Shown: positions 16,037 through 23,978 of the stretch, piece after piece
Layout: the number at the start of each line of letters is the position of its first letter
Position numbering within the stretch: the stretch's first letter is position 1
DNA from: Acidobacteriota bacterium
GTDB lineage: Bacteria > Acidobacteriota > Thermoanaerobaculia > Multivoradales > Multivoraceae
DNA: 64,000 nt
Assembly (NCBI GenBank): GCA_029263415.1
Contig: JAJCXN010000046.1
Location: 186,001 to 250,000, forward strand
Direction: 5' to 3'
Translations under genes and position numbers: made by a program
Notes under the pieces: model-generated
Told to the model about the DNA's origin: nothing
The model's database searches: none
What the model saw: the letters and a program-made list of their open reading frames with translations, nothing else

Positions 16037-18481
16037 TCAGGGCCTCGGCCGGACCAGCCAACCGAATAGCGCCAGCCCGAGTAGCGTAGCAACAAGACCG
16101 GCGCGCAAATAGGGCGGCGAGAACCGCAACTGCAAGCGCGCAGCGTCACCAGGGATCCAGGCGCCCAGGAAGGCACCGTGGACCTGCGTTCTCTTTATCT
16201 CGAGGCGACGGCCGTCATCGCTGCGCGCTACAACACTCCAACCAGAAGGGCCCGCGAGAGATGTCGCGAGAAGGAATCCCTGCTGCGATCTAGGCGTCGC
16301 CCAGTCAACTCGAAGATCGACGGCTCCAGCGCGAACGACCACCGTCTCAAGAATCGGCTCAACCGAATTCTCCAAAGCACGCACTGACTCGAACCCCTCG
16401 CCAACGACACCCGACACGAAGGCGTGCTGAGCCGAGCCCAGCTGGGGCAGCCGCTGTGCCAAGTCTTGCTCCGAGACAAGCTCCCAGGTGGTCGCGACAA
16501 ACCAGCGATCGAGGGCGCCAAGATTGCGGTAAACCTGATGAGAGCCGCTGTCACTCATCAGTTCCAAGCCACCTCGCCCCGACCCTGATGCGCTCTGCGC
16601 TGGGCCCCACACCTTGACGTTGCCAGTCGAAGAGAAGAGCAGCCCGCCCACACCAAGTGCATCCAGCCATGGCTTGCTCAAGGATGTCACCGGCGCGAAG
16701 TAGTTGGCTGCATCAGGCGAGAATCCAAAGGCAGCCCGGTTGACCCTCAACCACCCAGCCGGCGCCATCGGATTGTGCGATCGAGTTTGATGGAAACCAT
16801 ACACCGTCAGCAAGGAGGGGTAGCCAAGGTACTCGGTGCCCAAAACGCGCTTGGGGAGAACCGCAGGAACAGAATCGGTCGCCTTCGCCAGATCGATGAA
16901 CGTCTCACTGGCCGGATAAAAGCCGGCCGGATCTGCAGTCGGTATCAAACGCCACGCCCAGGGCAATTGAGCAAGCAAGATTACCGCCATCGCGAGCAAG
17001 CACCAACGTTGTCGGTCAGCCGGAGCCGGTTCGCCCACGACCAAGGCGACCCCGATCAAAGCCCAAACAACGATCGATAGCGCTGCGTTCTCAGCACCGC
17101 CTGCAGCAATACTCAAGATGCATAGTGTTGCCACTGCAATCCAGGCCAGGAGGCTCGGCGCCCTGCGTCTCGTCGCATCAAAGCCCAAGCCTGCCGCAAC
17201 GCAAAGAGCGACGGAACCAACCAAGGCAGCGCGCGGGTAGGCCATCGACGAAACAAGCGGCAACGATCTAGCGACCCACAATGCCGGTATGAATCCCGCG
17301 GCCAACAGCCCCGTGACAGCAGCGAAGCCAACCAGAACCAACGAGCGCCTGAGCCACAGACCGCAGACCAGCGCCGAACCAGCTACTGCCCAAAGCCCTG
17401 CGTACACCGAACTCGTTTCCAGCCAGTTGAGTGCGCCGGCGAACGGATCGATAAAGGGCCTGCCAGCCGCGTTTGGGTGGAGTGCCATTGCCAGCCAGCG
17501 ATGGCCGCCATCAACAAACCAACTGCGCGGCGCAAGCTCCATCTGCGACAACGACGGGACCAGCACATCTTCCAGCTCACCGGAACGCTGCGACCCTGCA
17601 ACAGCGCCCAAGAACGGCAGCACGGCGGGAGCCGCCAACAGGAAACCGAGGGCAGCCGCCGAAACCATCGCAAGCACGCAGCGCGACCAGCCGACGCGTT
17701 TCGACCGAAGCGAGGCGGCCGCCAGAACGCCCAAACAACCTCCAGCAAACGCCACTTCGGGATGCCCTGCAAGCAGCAGAAGACAGATCGTCACAGCTGA
17801 CCACCCAACTCGAGCGGGTGTTGGCGCCCGAGCCAAGACGACCAGCGCGAGAGTCGTCCACGGAATCCACGCCACCGCAGCGGTGTGTGTATACAGCGCC
17901 CACGGCATCATCGCGCCGCTCAGAGCTGCCGCAACTCCGGCCAGCGCACCGGAGTGCCAACCACCGCCCAGTCGTCGCACCAACACTGCCACGCCAAGGC
18001 AGCAGATCAACAGATTGAGGGCAATCTTGACCAAGAAGAAGTGCTCGATACTGAATGCCCGCGCGATCCAAGCTACGGGTGAAAGCACACTCGCCTGGGG
18101 ATTGGTCCACAGCGATGACCCGCCCTCGAGTGCATCACTCCAAAGTCCGAACGAGCCACTCTCAATCAGTCGCCGGAACTCCATCTCCCAGGGCAAGAAC
18201 TGGAGAATGGCATCGTTGAGCAGTTCGTAACGTGTGGGATCGTCCAGTGCTTTCGCCCCAGGTACCAGCTGATGGCTCAAGAAGTCGGTCGGAGCGAGTA
18301 GTTGATCGGGCCCCAGCCACGGCAGCAACACGGCCAGCGGCAGGACCACTGACCCAACGATCAGGCGCATCGGGATACGCACTCCAAGCTTGCGTGCAAG
18401 AAACACCAACGTCCAAGCCACGCCAGCCAGCGCAAGAATCAATCCCGCAAGAAGTGTGGCCGTCTGCAGAGCCGCGCTCAC
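16037..18481 (-). CDS. large multi-pass membrane protein, YfhO family
   Basis: 814 aa with about a dozen hydrophobic helices between residues 1 and 540, then a soluble C-terminal region and one last helix at the very end (ATLLGLALFGWLVRP). The segment NDAILQFLPWEMEFRRL followed by a Trp-Asn-rich GLWSDALEGGSS is typical of YfhO proteins, GT-C-like membrane proteins linked to decoration of surface polymers. It begins at GTG 18481, directly next to the inverted-repeat element, which may have replaced its original upstream region. It converges on pilR. The enzymatic role is inferred from family. Confidence 0.8.
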   Translation of the reverse strand: MSAALQTATLLAGLILALAGVAWTLVFLARKLGVRIPMRLIVGSVVLPLAVLLPWLGPDQLLAPTDFLSHQLVPGAKALDDPTRYELLNDAILQFLPWEMEFRRLIESGSFGLWSDALEGGSSLWTNPQASVLSPVAWIARAFSIEHFFLVKIALNLLICCLGVAVLVRRLGGGWHSGALAGVAAALSGAMMPWALYTHTAAVAWIPWTTLALVVLARAPTPARVGWSAVTICLLLLAGHPEVAFAGGCLGVLAAASLRSKRVGWSRCVLAMVSAAALGFLLAAPAVLPFLGAVAGSQRSGELEDVLVPSLSQMELAPRSWFVDGGHRWLAMALHPNAAGRPFIDPFAGALNWLETSSVYAGLWAVAGSALVCGLWLRRSLVLVGFAAVTGLLAAGFIPALWVARSLPLVSSMAYPRAALVGSVALCVAAGLGFDATRRRAPSLLAWIAVATLCILSIAAGGAENAALSIVVWALIGVALVVGEPAPADRQRWCLLAMAVILLAQLPWAWRLIPTADPAGFYPASETFIDLAKATDSVPAVLPKRVLGTEYLGYPSLLTVYGFHQTRSHNPMAPAGWLRVNRAAFGFSPDAANYFAPVTSLSKPWLDALGVGGLLFSSTGNVKVWGPAQSASGSGRGGLELMSDSGSHQVYRNLGALDRWFVATTWELVSEQDLAQRLPQLGSAQHAFVSGVVGEGFESVRALENSVEPILETVVVRAGAVDLRVDWATPRSQQGFLLATSLAGPSGWSVVARSDDGRRLEIKRTQVHGAFLGAWIPGDAARLQLRFSPPYLRAGLVATLLGLALFGWLVRPRP

Positions 18482-18486
18482 AGCGG

Positions 18487-18789
18487 CCTAGGAGCTTGCT
18501 GAAGAAATCGCGCGATGCTCGCGCGGGGATCTGCGGCTTCTGGTAAGGCGTCGCCGACGCAGGCAATGCCGTAGCATTGTCGAGGAGGCGCAACGACATC
18601 CAGGAGCCGCAAACCCCCGTGCCCGACGGGTTTCGCCGCCCTTGCCGCCCTTTCGCGCGTCGCTCGGTCAACGATGGCAGTGCGCCAGCCTCCCGTGGGG
18701 CCGCATCGCCTCCCTCGAGATAGCCACGCGAAATGGCATCCAAGGGCGGCGAAACGAGCACCACGGGACTCCTTCAGCAAGCTCCTAGG
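18487..18789. mobile_element. MITE-like element with 18-bp perfect terminal inverted repeats
   Basis: cctaggagcttgctgaag at 18487-18504 is exactly inverted at 18772-18789, bounding 303 bases without a supportable gene. Inside there is a second 15-bp inverted pair (18630-18644 with 18741-18755) and several compact hairpins: cgcgcga-tgc-tcgcgcg, gcgtc-gcc-gacgc, caatgc-cgta-gcattg and cccgt-gcccg-acggg. The right end supplies the TAG stop of the FmdB gene and the left end abuts the YfhO-like start. Related ends recur at 22437 and 23081. No transposase is visible, so it would be non-autonomous if mobile. Confidence 0.7.
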
Positions 18790-19171
18790 AGCTTTTTGGC
18801 TTCGAGCTACTGGAATCCTTCGACGATGACTTGCTGCTCGAGTCCTTCGCCTTGGGCTTGGTACTCGATGAGCTATCCCCAGAGGTCTTCTCACTCTTCG
18901 CCGGCTTGCTTTCGCTGGACTGCTTGGAGTCTCCGTCAGCGGAGCCGTTGTCGCTCTTGGATTCGGGCTGCTCCTTTTTCTTGTCCGCATAGTCGGTGAC
19001 GTACCAACCCTCGCCCTTGAACTGGAAGGCGGGTGCCGAGAGGAGTTTCTTGACCGGTCGCACAACACCGCAGTCGTCGCACTCTGTATTCTTAAGAGCG
19101 CGAGCGCCAACGCGCTGGATAACCTCGATCTTGGCGTCACATTCCTGGCATTGGTATTCGAAGAGTGGCAT
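18785..19171 (-). CDS. FmdB-family zinc ribbon protein with Ser/Lys-rich tail
   Basis: 128 aa from the ATG at 19169-19171. The first 45 residues are a FmdB/CxxC_CXXC_SSSS-type zinc ribbon: MPLFEYQCQECDAK, then NTECDDCG, giving two CxxC pairs. Residues about 60-128 are low complexity, almost entirely Ser, Lys, Asp and Pro (SSSSTKPKAKDSSSKSSSK), probably disordered. The track ORF begins 167 codons further upstream, through the leader hairpin and a repeat, which is unlikely. The stop codon lies in the terminal repeat of the adjacent element, so the tail may have been altered by its insertion. The family's function is poorly known. Confidence 0.85.
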   Translation of the reverse strand: MPLFEYQCQECDAKIEVIQRVGARALKNTECDDCGVVRPVKKLLSAPAFQFKGEGWYVTDYADKKKEQPESKSDNGSADGDSKQSSESKPAKSEKTSGDSSSSTKPKAKDSSSKSSSKDSSSSKPKSS

Positions 19172-19172
19172 C

Positions 19173-19205
19173 TGGAGACCTTGTGATGAAATCACGGGGT
19201 CTCCA
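19173..19205 (-). promoter_or_regulatory. leader hairpin covering the FmdB ribosome-binding site
   Basis: On the coding (minus) strand, tggagacc pairs with ggtctcca (8 bp) and gtgat with atcac (5 bp), separated by a 2x2 CC/AA internal loop, with a 3-base loop. The likely Shine-Dalgarno AAGG lies in the 3' arm and internal loop, and the hairpin ends one base before ATG. It would hide the ribosome-binding site when folded. The structure is seen; regulation is inference. Confidence 0.6.
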
Positions 19206-19512
19206 TACCACCTACTTGCTCCAAGCGCATTCGGCGCGTCGCAATGGGAGTGGCGGGACCCTGTGGTGTTGGGAAAGTGGTGTTGGGAAAGTGGTGTTGA
19301 GAAGCGCGGTCTTGAGATGAGCCCAGTTGAGAAGATCCGTGCGGGAAGAATGGTGTAAGAGGAATCGCGTGGGAAGAAGCTGGTCGGAATGTTAGGCGAT
19401 TGACGCAGCTGCGCGCGCTCCGCGACTGCTAGCTGCAACATGCCCTGGTCCCAATCATCAACACGCTCTCTCAGAATGAATTTTACTTGTCTTGGCCAGA
19501 GTGCTCGCCAGA
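19206..19512. other. gap between FmdB leader and DUF4388 gene
   Basis: About 300 bases with no gene I can support. It holds the three-copy 14-bp repeat listed separately and presumably the promoter for the FmdB gene. Confidence 0.6.
19263..19304. repeat. three-copy 14-bp tandem repeat
   Basis: gtggtgttgggaaa occurs twice exactly and a third time with two changes (gtggtgttgagaag), head to tail. It sits about 90 bases upstream of the FmdB start and could be slippage DNA or a set of regulator sites. Confidence 0.85.
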
Positions 19513-20322
19513 TCAGTTGTTGGTTGCACCGCTCTTGTCGTGGCGAGTTTCTAAGCGAATCTTGATCGAACCGGAGGCGCTCGGCGAGGGTCGACCTTTG
19601 AGGAGGCGAAGGACCCAGTAGGCGTAGAGTAGGCGACCGTTGGTGAGAGTGTCGAAGGGGCCGTCGGCACAAATATCGAGCAAGGTTCGGTCTCCATCGA
19701 CCAGAGTGAGTAGGTCGTACTCTTCTCGATCGAGAGCGACCTCGACCAGGTCTTCAAACTCGAAGCTTGGCTTGAGGATTGTCTTCTTGCCGCCAACCCT
19801 TCCGAGTAGACCACGCGAATCTTCGCTGCGGCGAACGCCAATCTTCACCACCTGGCGAAGCGGGATCTGAATCGCGGTGGGAGCGGGGTCGGAGTAGTCG
19901 CCAACACTAAAGGTGACCTGCGCGGTTTCCCAGCGGAACAGACCCCACAGAATCTCGGCGGTCTGACGGCGGACTGCGCGGTACAAGTCGGCGGGTGCCA
20001 GCAGGTTCTGATCGACCAGAATCTGACCGTAGCGTTTCTTGGAGCCACGGCGTTCGCGCATGGTGCGCCGGAAATCATCGCGCGACAACATACCGGTTTC
20101 GAGCAGATAGCTACCGAGCGAGTCCTTGAGTTCAGACGATGTGGCGTAGACCACGAAACCACGGCGCACATAGATGCGCTTGACCACTTCTTCGTGGGTC
20201 AACTCGATCACTCCAGGCACTCGGTACTGATAGATCTTCATCAGCATCTCTGCCAGCGGCTGTTCGCTCAGGTCTCCGCGAAACTGATACTTCTTCTGCA
20301 CAGATCTCACTCTTGATGGCAA
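19513..20322 (-). CDS. DUF4388 (PatA N-terminal-like) protein
   Basis: About 265-269 aa. The N-terminal part reads FRGDLSEQPLAEMLMKIYQY followed by GVIELTHEEVVKRIYVRRG, the typical DUF4388 pattern found at the N-terminus of PatA and many delta-proteobacterial and acidobacterial signalling proteins. A second module (GQILVDQNLLAPADLYRAVRRQ) resembles the repeat seen after it, and a winged-helix-like segment follows (YDLLTLVDGDRTLLDIC). It likely acts as an adaptor in signalling, but its partner is unknown. The track start is a TTG; GTG at 20310 or 20301 are equally possible. The last ~25 residues are polar. Confidence 0.75.
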   Translation of the reverse strand: MPSRVRSVQKKYQFRGDLSEQPLAEMLMKIYQYRVPGVIELTHEEVVKRIYVRRGFVVYATSSELKDSLGSYLLETGMLSRDDFRRTMRERRGSKKRYGQILVDQNLLAPADLYRAVRRQTAEILWGLFRWETAQVTFSVGDYSDPAPTAIQIPLRQVVKIGVRRSEDSRGLLGRVGGKKTILKPSFEFEDLVEVALDREEYDLLTLVDGDRTLLDICADGPFDTLTNGRLLYAYWVLRLLKGRPSPSASGSIKIRLETRHDKSGATNN

Positions 20323-20530
20323 TCATTGAGCGGCGCTTCGATGCCAATCCTCATGCTCTCGAGGAGAGACAGCTTGACCAAGGAGACGGGTTTTACTCGC
20401 CCTTTACGCTATCCCGCAATCCGCTGATCAGCTAAACAGCTGTCGATGATACCGCTTTCTCAAGGAACAAACCGCAGCTCTCAGCAGCAATCCATCAAGA
20501 AACAGTAGTCAAACCGAATACCATTCGGCG

Positions 20531-21760
20531 ATGTTTACCGTCAACGAAGCTTGGGCCGCACTAGAGCCTCACCTGATGCCGCTCGCAACGACACTTGTTT
20601 CGAGAAGTCAGTCCTGCGGACGCGTATTGAGCGACGATCTCAACGCCACGCTCGACGTGCCGCCCAGTGATGTTTCGGCAATGGACGGCTTTGCCATTCC
20701 GCAAGGCCTCATACTCAACGGTGACCTCAACGCCGCGATCGGCCCGACGATCGCGGCGGGGCAGGCACCCGGTCTCGCTCTCAGCAATCTCGTCGCCGAC
20801 TCGGGCCCGCCGGTGATCCCGAGGATCATGACCGGCGCTCCAGTGCCCGCGGACTGCGATCGCGTGGTTCCGGTCGAACTTGCGAACGTCAATGTGAGCC
20901 GCGATCGGGTGACCTTCCCACAGGCTAGCAGCACCACCAGCGGGCAGCACATCAGACGCCAAGGCGAAGTCAGCAGAATCGGCAGCCCGCTGATGCGCTC
21001 GGGCCAGCAGGTGACCTCGGCCACCACTAGTCTGCTAGCAACCCATGGCCTCGATCGAATCCCCGTCCATCGGAATCCGAGCGTCGCCTACGCCACCACC
21101 GGTTCAGAGATCGTGGGTCCTGAGGCAACACCCGCACCAGGCCAGATCCGCGACTCGCATTCGACCTTCTTCCACGCAGCACTAACCGGCCTTGGTCTTC
21201 AAGCGACCGGTCTTGGCATCGTAGAGGACGATCGAGACGCACTCCGTCGAGTAGTCCAAGAGGGGCTCAAGTCAGATGTCCTGCTGCTCTCAGGCGGAGT
21301 ATCGATGGGTGAGTTCGACCTGGTCGAAGACATGCTCAAAGATCAAGGCTGTGAACTCTTGTTCGACAGTGTTGCCATCCAACCTGGGAAACCTGTGGTT
21401 GCCGCAGTGCACAAAGAAGGCCTAGTCTTTGGTCTGCCCGGCAATCCAGCGTCGGCACAAATCACCTTCTGGCTGTTCGTCGAACCCGCTCTTCGTAAGC
21501 TGCGGGGCGAAACCGCAGCTCCTTGGTCAAACGGCTTGACCGCTATCCTCGAAGCGCCGCTTCCCGGTGCTCATGGGCGAGACCGCTTTCTGCCGTGTGC
21601 TCTGCGCGTCGATAGCGGCCAACTTCGCGCCACACCCAAGCCACCCCGTGGATCGCACGACGTCCTGGCCTATGGTGTGGCCAATGGACTGGTTCGCATT
21701 CCGCAACACCAAGAACCCAAACACGCCGGCGCCACTTGCTCGGTGCGCTTCATCAACTAG
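20531..21760 (+). CDS. moeA: molybdopterin molybdenumtransferase
   Basis: 409 aa, the normal MoeA length. MoeA inserts molybdate into adenylated molybdopterin in the last step of molybdenum cofactor synthesis. Seen: the N-terminal SAMDGFAI motif, GAPVPADCDRVVPVE, the MoCF-binding core GSEIVGPEATPAPGQIRDSHS and LLSGGVSMGEFDLVED, and GLPGNPASAQITFWLFVEP. The ATG at 20531 begins directly with the conserved MFTVNEAWAAL. No other molybdenum cofactor genes are nearby, so the pathway must be completed elsewhere. Confidence 0.95.
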   Translation: MFTVNEAWAALEPHLMPLATTLVSRSQSCGRVLSDDLNATLDVPPSDVSAMDGFAIPQGLILNGDLNAAIGPTIAAGQAPGLALSNLVADSGPPVIPRIMTGAPVPADCDRVVPVELANVNVSRDRVTFPQASSTTSGQHIRRQGEVSRIGSPLMRSGQQVTSATTSLLATHGLDRIPVHRNPSVAYATTGSEIVGPEATPAPGQIRDSHSTFFHAALTGLGLQATGLGIVEDDRDALRRVVQEGLKSDVLLLSGGVSMGEFDLVEDMLKDQGCELLFDSVAIQPGKPVVAAVHKEGLVFGLPGNPASAQITFWLFVEPALRKLRGETAAPWSNGLTAILEAPLPGAHGRDRFLPCALRVDSGQLRATPKPPRGSHDVLAYGVANGLVRIPQHQEPKHAGATCSVRFIN

Positions 21761-21791
21761 AACCTAAGACTTCATTCTCGGAGCTTCAACA

Positions 21792-22394
21792 ATGCACACT
21801 CTCCCTCGTCTTCAATTCACCATCCTCGGCGTCGCCACCCTTGTCGCACTTCTGATCGGATGCGGCTCGGAGCCCGCAGGCGAAACAACTACCAGTGAAC
21901 CAACCCTCAGCGACACCACGGTCCCAACACCCGAAGGTATTCAGACCATCAACGCGGCTGGTCTGAACTTCAGCCTGCCTGCAGGCTGGGACCGCGAGCA
22001 ACCGTCCTCCAGCATGCGCGCGGCACAAGCAGCGATCAATGGTTCGGGCGGCGCCGGCCAACTGACGGTGTTCTTCTTCGGCCCCGGTGGCGGCGGCAGC
22101 GTCGAAGACAATCTGAGCCGCTGGGTCGGACAGATGCAAGACGCGGCGGCTGTCCCTACTCGAGACCAGTTCGGAACAGGGGACTTCCTGGTCACCACCA
22201 TCCGTCAAGCTGGCACTCTTAAGGCCAGTACCATGGGCACCTTTCCGAACAGCGACCAGCCCAACTACGTGCTCTTAGGAGCCGTGGTTGAAGGCCCCGG
22301 AGGCCCCTGGTTCTTCAAGGCAGTCGGGCCACAGGCGACGATGGACGAACAGGCCGAAGCCTTCAGGAAAATGCTTGAAGACGTGACCGGCTAG
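21792..22394 (+). CDS. lipoprotein of unknown function
   Basis: 200 aa from ATG 21792, 31 bases after moeA. The leader LGVATLVALLIGCGSEP ends in lipobox LIGC. After a Thr/Ser/Pro-rich linker, the domain starts NAAGLNFSLPAGWDREQP, a pattern seen in small secreted domains that begin 'F.lP.gW', and ends KAVGPQATMDEQAEAFRKML. I cannot name the family. The shape (lipobox, linker, one alpha/beta domain) is like the lipoprotein at 9.5 kb but I see no clear homology. A strong hairpin follows the stop. Confidence 0.7.
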   Translation: MHTLPRLQFTILGVATLVALLIGCGSEPAGETTTSEPTLSDTTVPTPEGIQTINAAGLNFSLPAGWDREQPSSSMRAAQAAINGSGGAGQLTVFFFGPGGGGSVEDNLSRWVGQMQDAAAVPTRDQFGTGDFLVTTIRQAGTLKASTMGTFPNSDQPNYVLLGAVVEGPGGPWFFKAVGPQATMDEQAEAFRKMLEDVTG

Positions 22395-22399
22395 CGACT

Positions 22400-22427
22400 C
22401 GTTTGGCCGCGGCCTCGCGGCCAAACG
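22400..22427 (+). terminator. 12-bp stem hairpin after lipoprotein gene
   Basis: cgtttggccgcg-GCCT-cgcggccaaacg is a perfect 12-bp stem with a 4-base loop, starting 6 bases after the lipoprotein stop. No T-run follows, so it could be a hairpin-only terminator or an mRNA 3'-end stabiliser. Confidence 0.65.
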
Positions 22428-22436
22428 GCTAAGAAG

Positions 22437-22446
22437 GCTTGCTGAG
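22437..22446. repeat. left end related to the 18.5-kb element
   Basis: gcttgctgag followed by gaaatc matches the terminal repeat of the 18487-18789 element (gcttgctgaagaaatc) with one change. With the inverted copy at 23081-23090 it brackets the small exported-protein gene at 22532-23008. Confidence 0.55.
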
Positions 22447-22502
22447 GAAATCCGGGGACTCGCGCTAATCTGCGCCCTCGAGGAGGCGTCGCCGCACCTC
22501 GC

Positions 22503-22519
22503 GTGCCCTTCTTGGGCAC
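22503..22519 (-). terminator. hairpin after small exported-protein gene
   Basis: gtgccc-TTCTT-gggcac (6-bp stem) sits 13 bases past the stop of the minus-strand gene, inside a larger inverted pair cgaggag (22479-22485)/ctcctcg (22519-22525). It is a plausible terminator, without a T-run. Confidence 0.45.
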
Positions 22520-22531
22520 TCCTCGGAGCCT

Positions 22532-23008
22532 TCACATTCCGGCTAGAGCCAGTGCCTGTTTCGACACGCGACGCGCGCCACGTTGAGGCAGACTCACTCG
22601 TACTCGCGCATCTGGGGTATCCACCTCTACTTTGAGGTGGCCCCGCGCAGAGCGAATCACCACCAAGTCCTCACCGTTACGCACGCGAACCAGCTCGCCA
22701 GAAGGCAGGCTGCCCAGTTCGTCAACCAGCTGGTCGATCATCGGCTGCATCTCTTTAAGGTGTTCGCGCGTTTCGGCATCCAACTCGCGCTCGATGTCGA
22801 AGTCAGGCACCACGAAACGCGCGACCCCTATACCAACATCCAGCAACCGCAGAGGCACCGGAATGAACAGATCGACATCCGCCGTCTCCACATCCACTGC
22901 AGCGATACCGCCACTATAGAGATAGACCGCAGTACCCAAGGTGCCGATGCCGCAGGCGCCCGCCGAAGCAACGGCGACGACCAAAAACAGTTTTGCCAGA
23001 GTGATCAT
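22532..23008 (-). CDS. small exported or membrane-anchored protein, paralogue of next gene
   Basis: 158 aa. A single hydrophobic N-terminal segment (LAKLFLVVAVASAGACGIGTLGTAVYLY) is a signal anchor or signal peptide. The body has VDLFIPVPLRLLDVGIGVARFVVP and a beta-rich end (GELVRVRNGEDLVVIRSARG...VEVDTPDARVRVSLP). This matches the layout of the upstream gene (23117-23719), whose equivalents are VNLNLPLSLIEMALNLVP and GDMVTIRDEGTSVRIWID, so the two look like diverged paralogues in one transcript. I recognise no characterised family. ATG at 23008. Confidence 0.7.
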   Translation of the reverse strand: MITLAKLFLVVAVASAGACGIGTLGTAVYLYSGGIAAVDVETADVDLFIPVPLRLLDVGIGVARFVVPDFDIERELDAETREHLKEMQPMIDQLVDELGSLPSGELVRVRNGEDLVVIRSARGHLKVEVDTPDARVRVSLPQRGARRVSKQALALAGM

Positions 23009-23080
23009 GTTTGTGACTCGCGTTTCAGTTCAGGACTCAGGGGACTCTGCCAAAGAAGCCCCGCTGTTCATAGGGGACCT

Positions 23081-23090
23081 CTCAGCAAGC
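23081..23090. repeat. right end related to the 18.5-kb element
   Basis: ggggacctctcagcaagct resembles the right end of the 18.5-kb element (cgggactccttcagcaagct). It is the inverted partner of gcttgctgag at 22437-22446, on the other side of the 22532-23008 gene. Confidence 0.5.
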
Positions 23091-23116
23091 TTTCATTGGG
23101 CGGATTGAGCCCTCGA

Positions 23117-23719
23117 CTAGCTATCGTTGGATGAATCGATCCAGATGCGAACGCTCGTACCCTCATCGCGGATAGTGACCATGTCGCCATCGCTGTAGTC
23201 AGCGAGTGCTCGTACAGCCGCTGCAAAGTCGAGAGAGTCCGAAGGACCCGAGAACAACGCATCGATGACTGGCGCAGGAAAGCGCACATTGACTTGGGTG
23301 TCCGAGCCGCCAACGGTCTCAGCGATGAAAAAGTCGCCCACTTTGCGTACCGCAATCGTGGTGTCTTCGTCTTCTACCGTGAGGAAGGTCGCGTCCTCAC
23401 CGTCGCGTAGCTCAACCCATAGGCTGCGCAGATCATCGACGTTGAATCCGGCGTCATTCAGCTCGACTCGAACCTCGTCCGTGATCTCAGTTGTAACGTC
23501 GTCAGGGACCAGATTGAGCGCCATTTCGATCAGGCTCAAGGGCAGGTTGAGATTGACCTTGGAACCGTTGTCTTCATCGACTTTGACGTGCAACCAACGG
23601 TCGGAGGCAGCCGCTGCTGGGCCGGCAACCATGAACAGTACGGCCAAAACAGCCAGGCACGCGGCCAGACGCTTCTTCAGTGGACGATGAGTCGCAAAGT
23701 TGTGCATTGAATCAATCAT
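23117..23719 (-). CDS. secreted protein of unknown function, paralogue of 22532-23008
   Basis: 200 aa with a clear signal peptide (KKRLAACLAVLAVLFMVAGPAAAA, cleavage near AAA-S). The mature part starts WLHVKVDEDNGSKVNLNLPLSLIEMALNLVP, acid-rich and predicted beta, and has three similar beta-pair units ending in ...DGDMVTIRDEGTSVRIWID. The ATG at 23719 has GGAGG 9 bases upstream. It lies 108 bases before its paralogue on the same strand. The opening pattern looks like a domain that binds or senses something in the periplasm, but no function can be assigned. Confidence 0.72.
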   Translation of the reverse strand: MIDSMHNFATHRPLKKRLAACLAVLAVLFMVAGPAAAASDRWLHVKVDEDNGSKVNLNLPLSLIEMALNLVPDDVTTEITDEVRVELNDAGFNVDDLRSLWVELRDGEDATFLTVEDEDTTIAVRKVGDFFIAETVGGSDTQVNVRFPAPVIDALFSGPSDSLDFAAAVRALADYSDGDMVTIRDEGTSVRIWIDSSNDS

Positions 23720-23915
23720 TGGTGAGAACCTCCGTGGGATAAGTGGAGGGCAAGAACTGCATCATTCATCGCCCGTCGTTAAGAAAGACGACCGGCCAAT
23801 GCCCCAGGTTTCAAAACAGTTGCGGTCCTTTCAGGAAACACCTAGACCCATCGAGCCCATTACTAGGCGAACTGAAGCCTCATTTTCTGTTCTCTTGCCA
23901 GTGCTGAGGCCAAGG

Positions 23916-23936
23916 GGCGTTCTCAGCAAGAACGCC
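23916..23936. terminator. hairpin downstream of YihY gene
   Basis: ggcgttct-CAGCA-agaacgcc, a perfect 8-bp stem, lies about 40 bases past the YihY stop (minus strand). No T-run on either side, so termination is only a possibility. Confidence 0.35.
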
Positions 23937-23978
23937 TACACATCAACCCAAATCGCTCGACCCGGCAACTCAGCCTGC

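Noticed and set aside
16037-18481. Plus-strand ORF 17289-18230 as a real gene
   Set aside because: It lies wholly inside the YfhO-like gene on the other strand and has a Pro/Ala/Thr/Arg-rich shadow composition.
20323-20530. Possible molybdenum-cofactor riboswitch before moeA
   Set aside because: The 208-base region lacks the long paired stems expected of that riboswitch; only small incidental palindromes are present.
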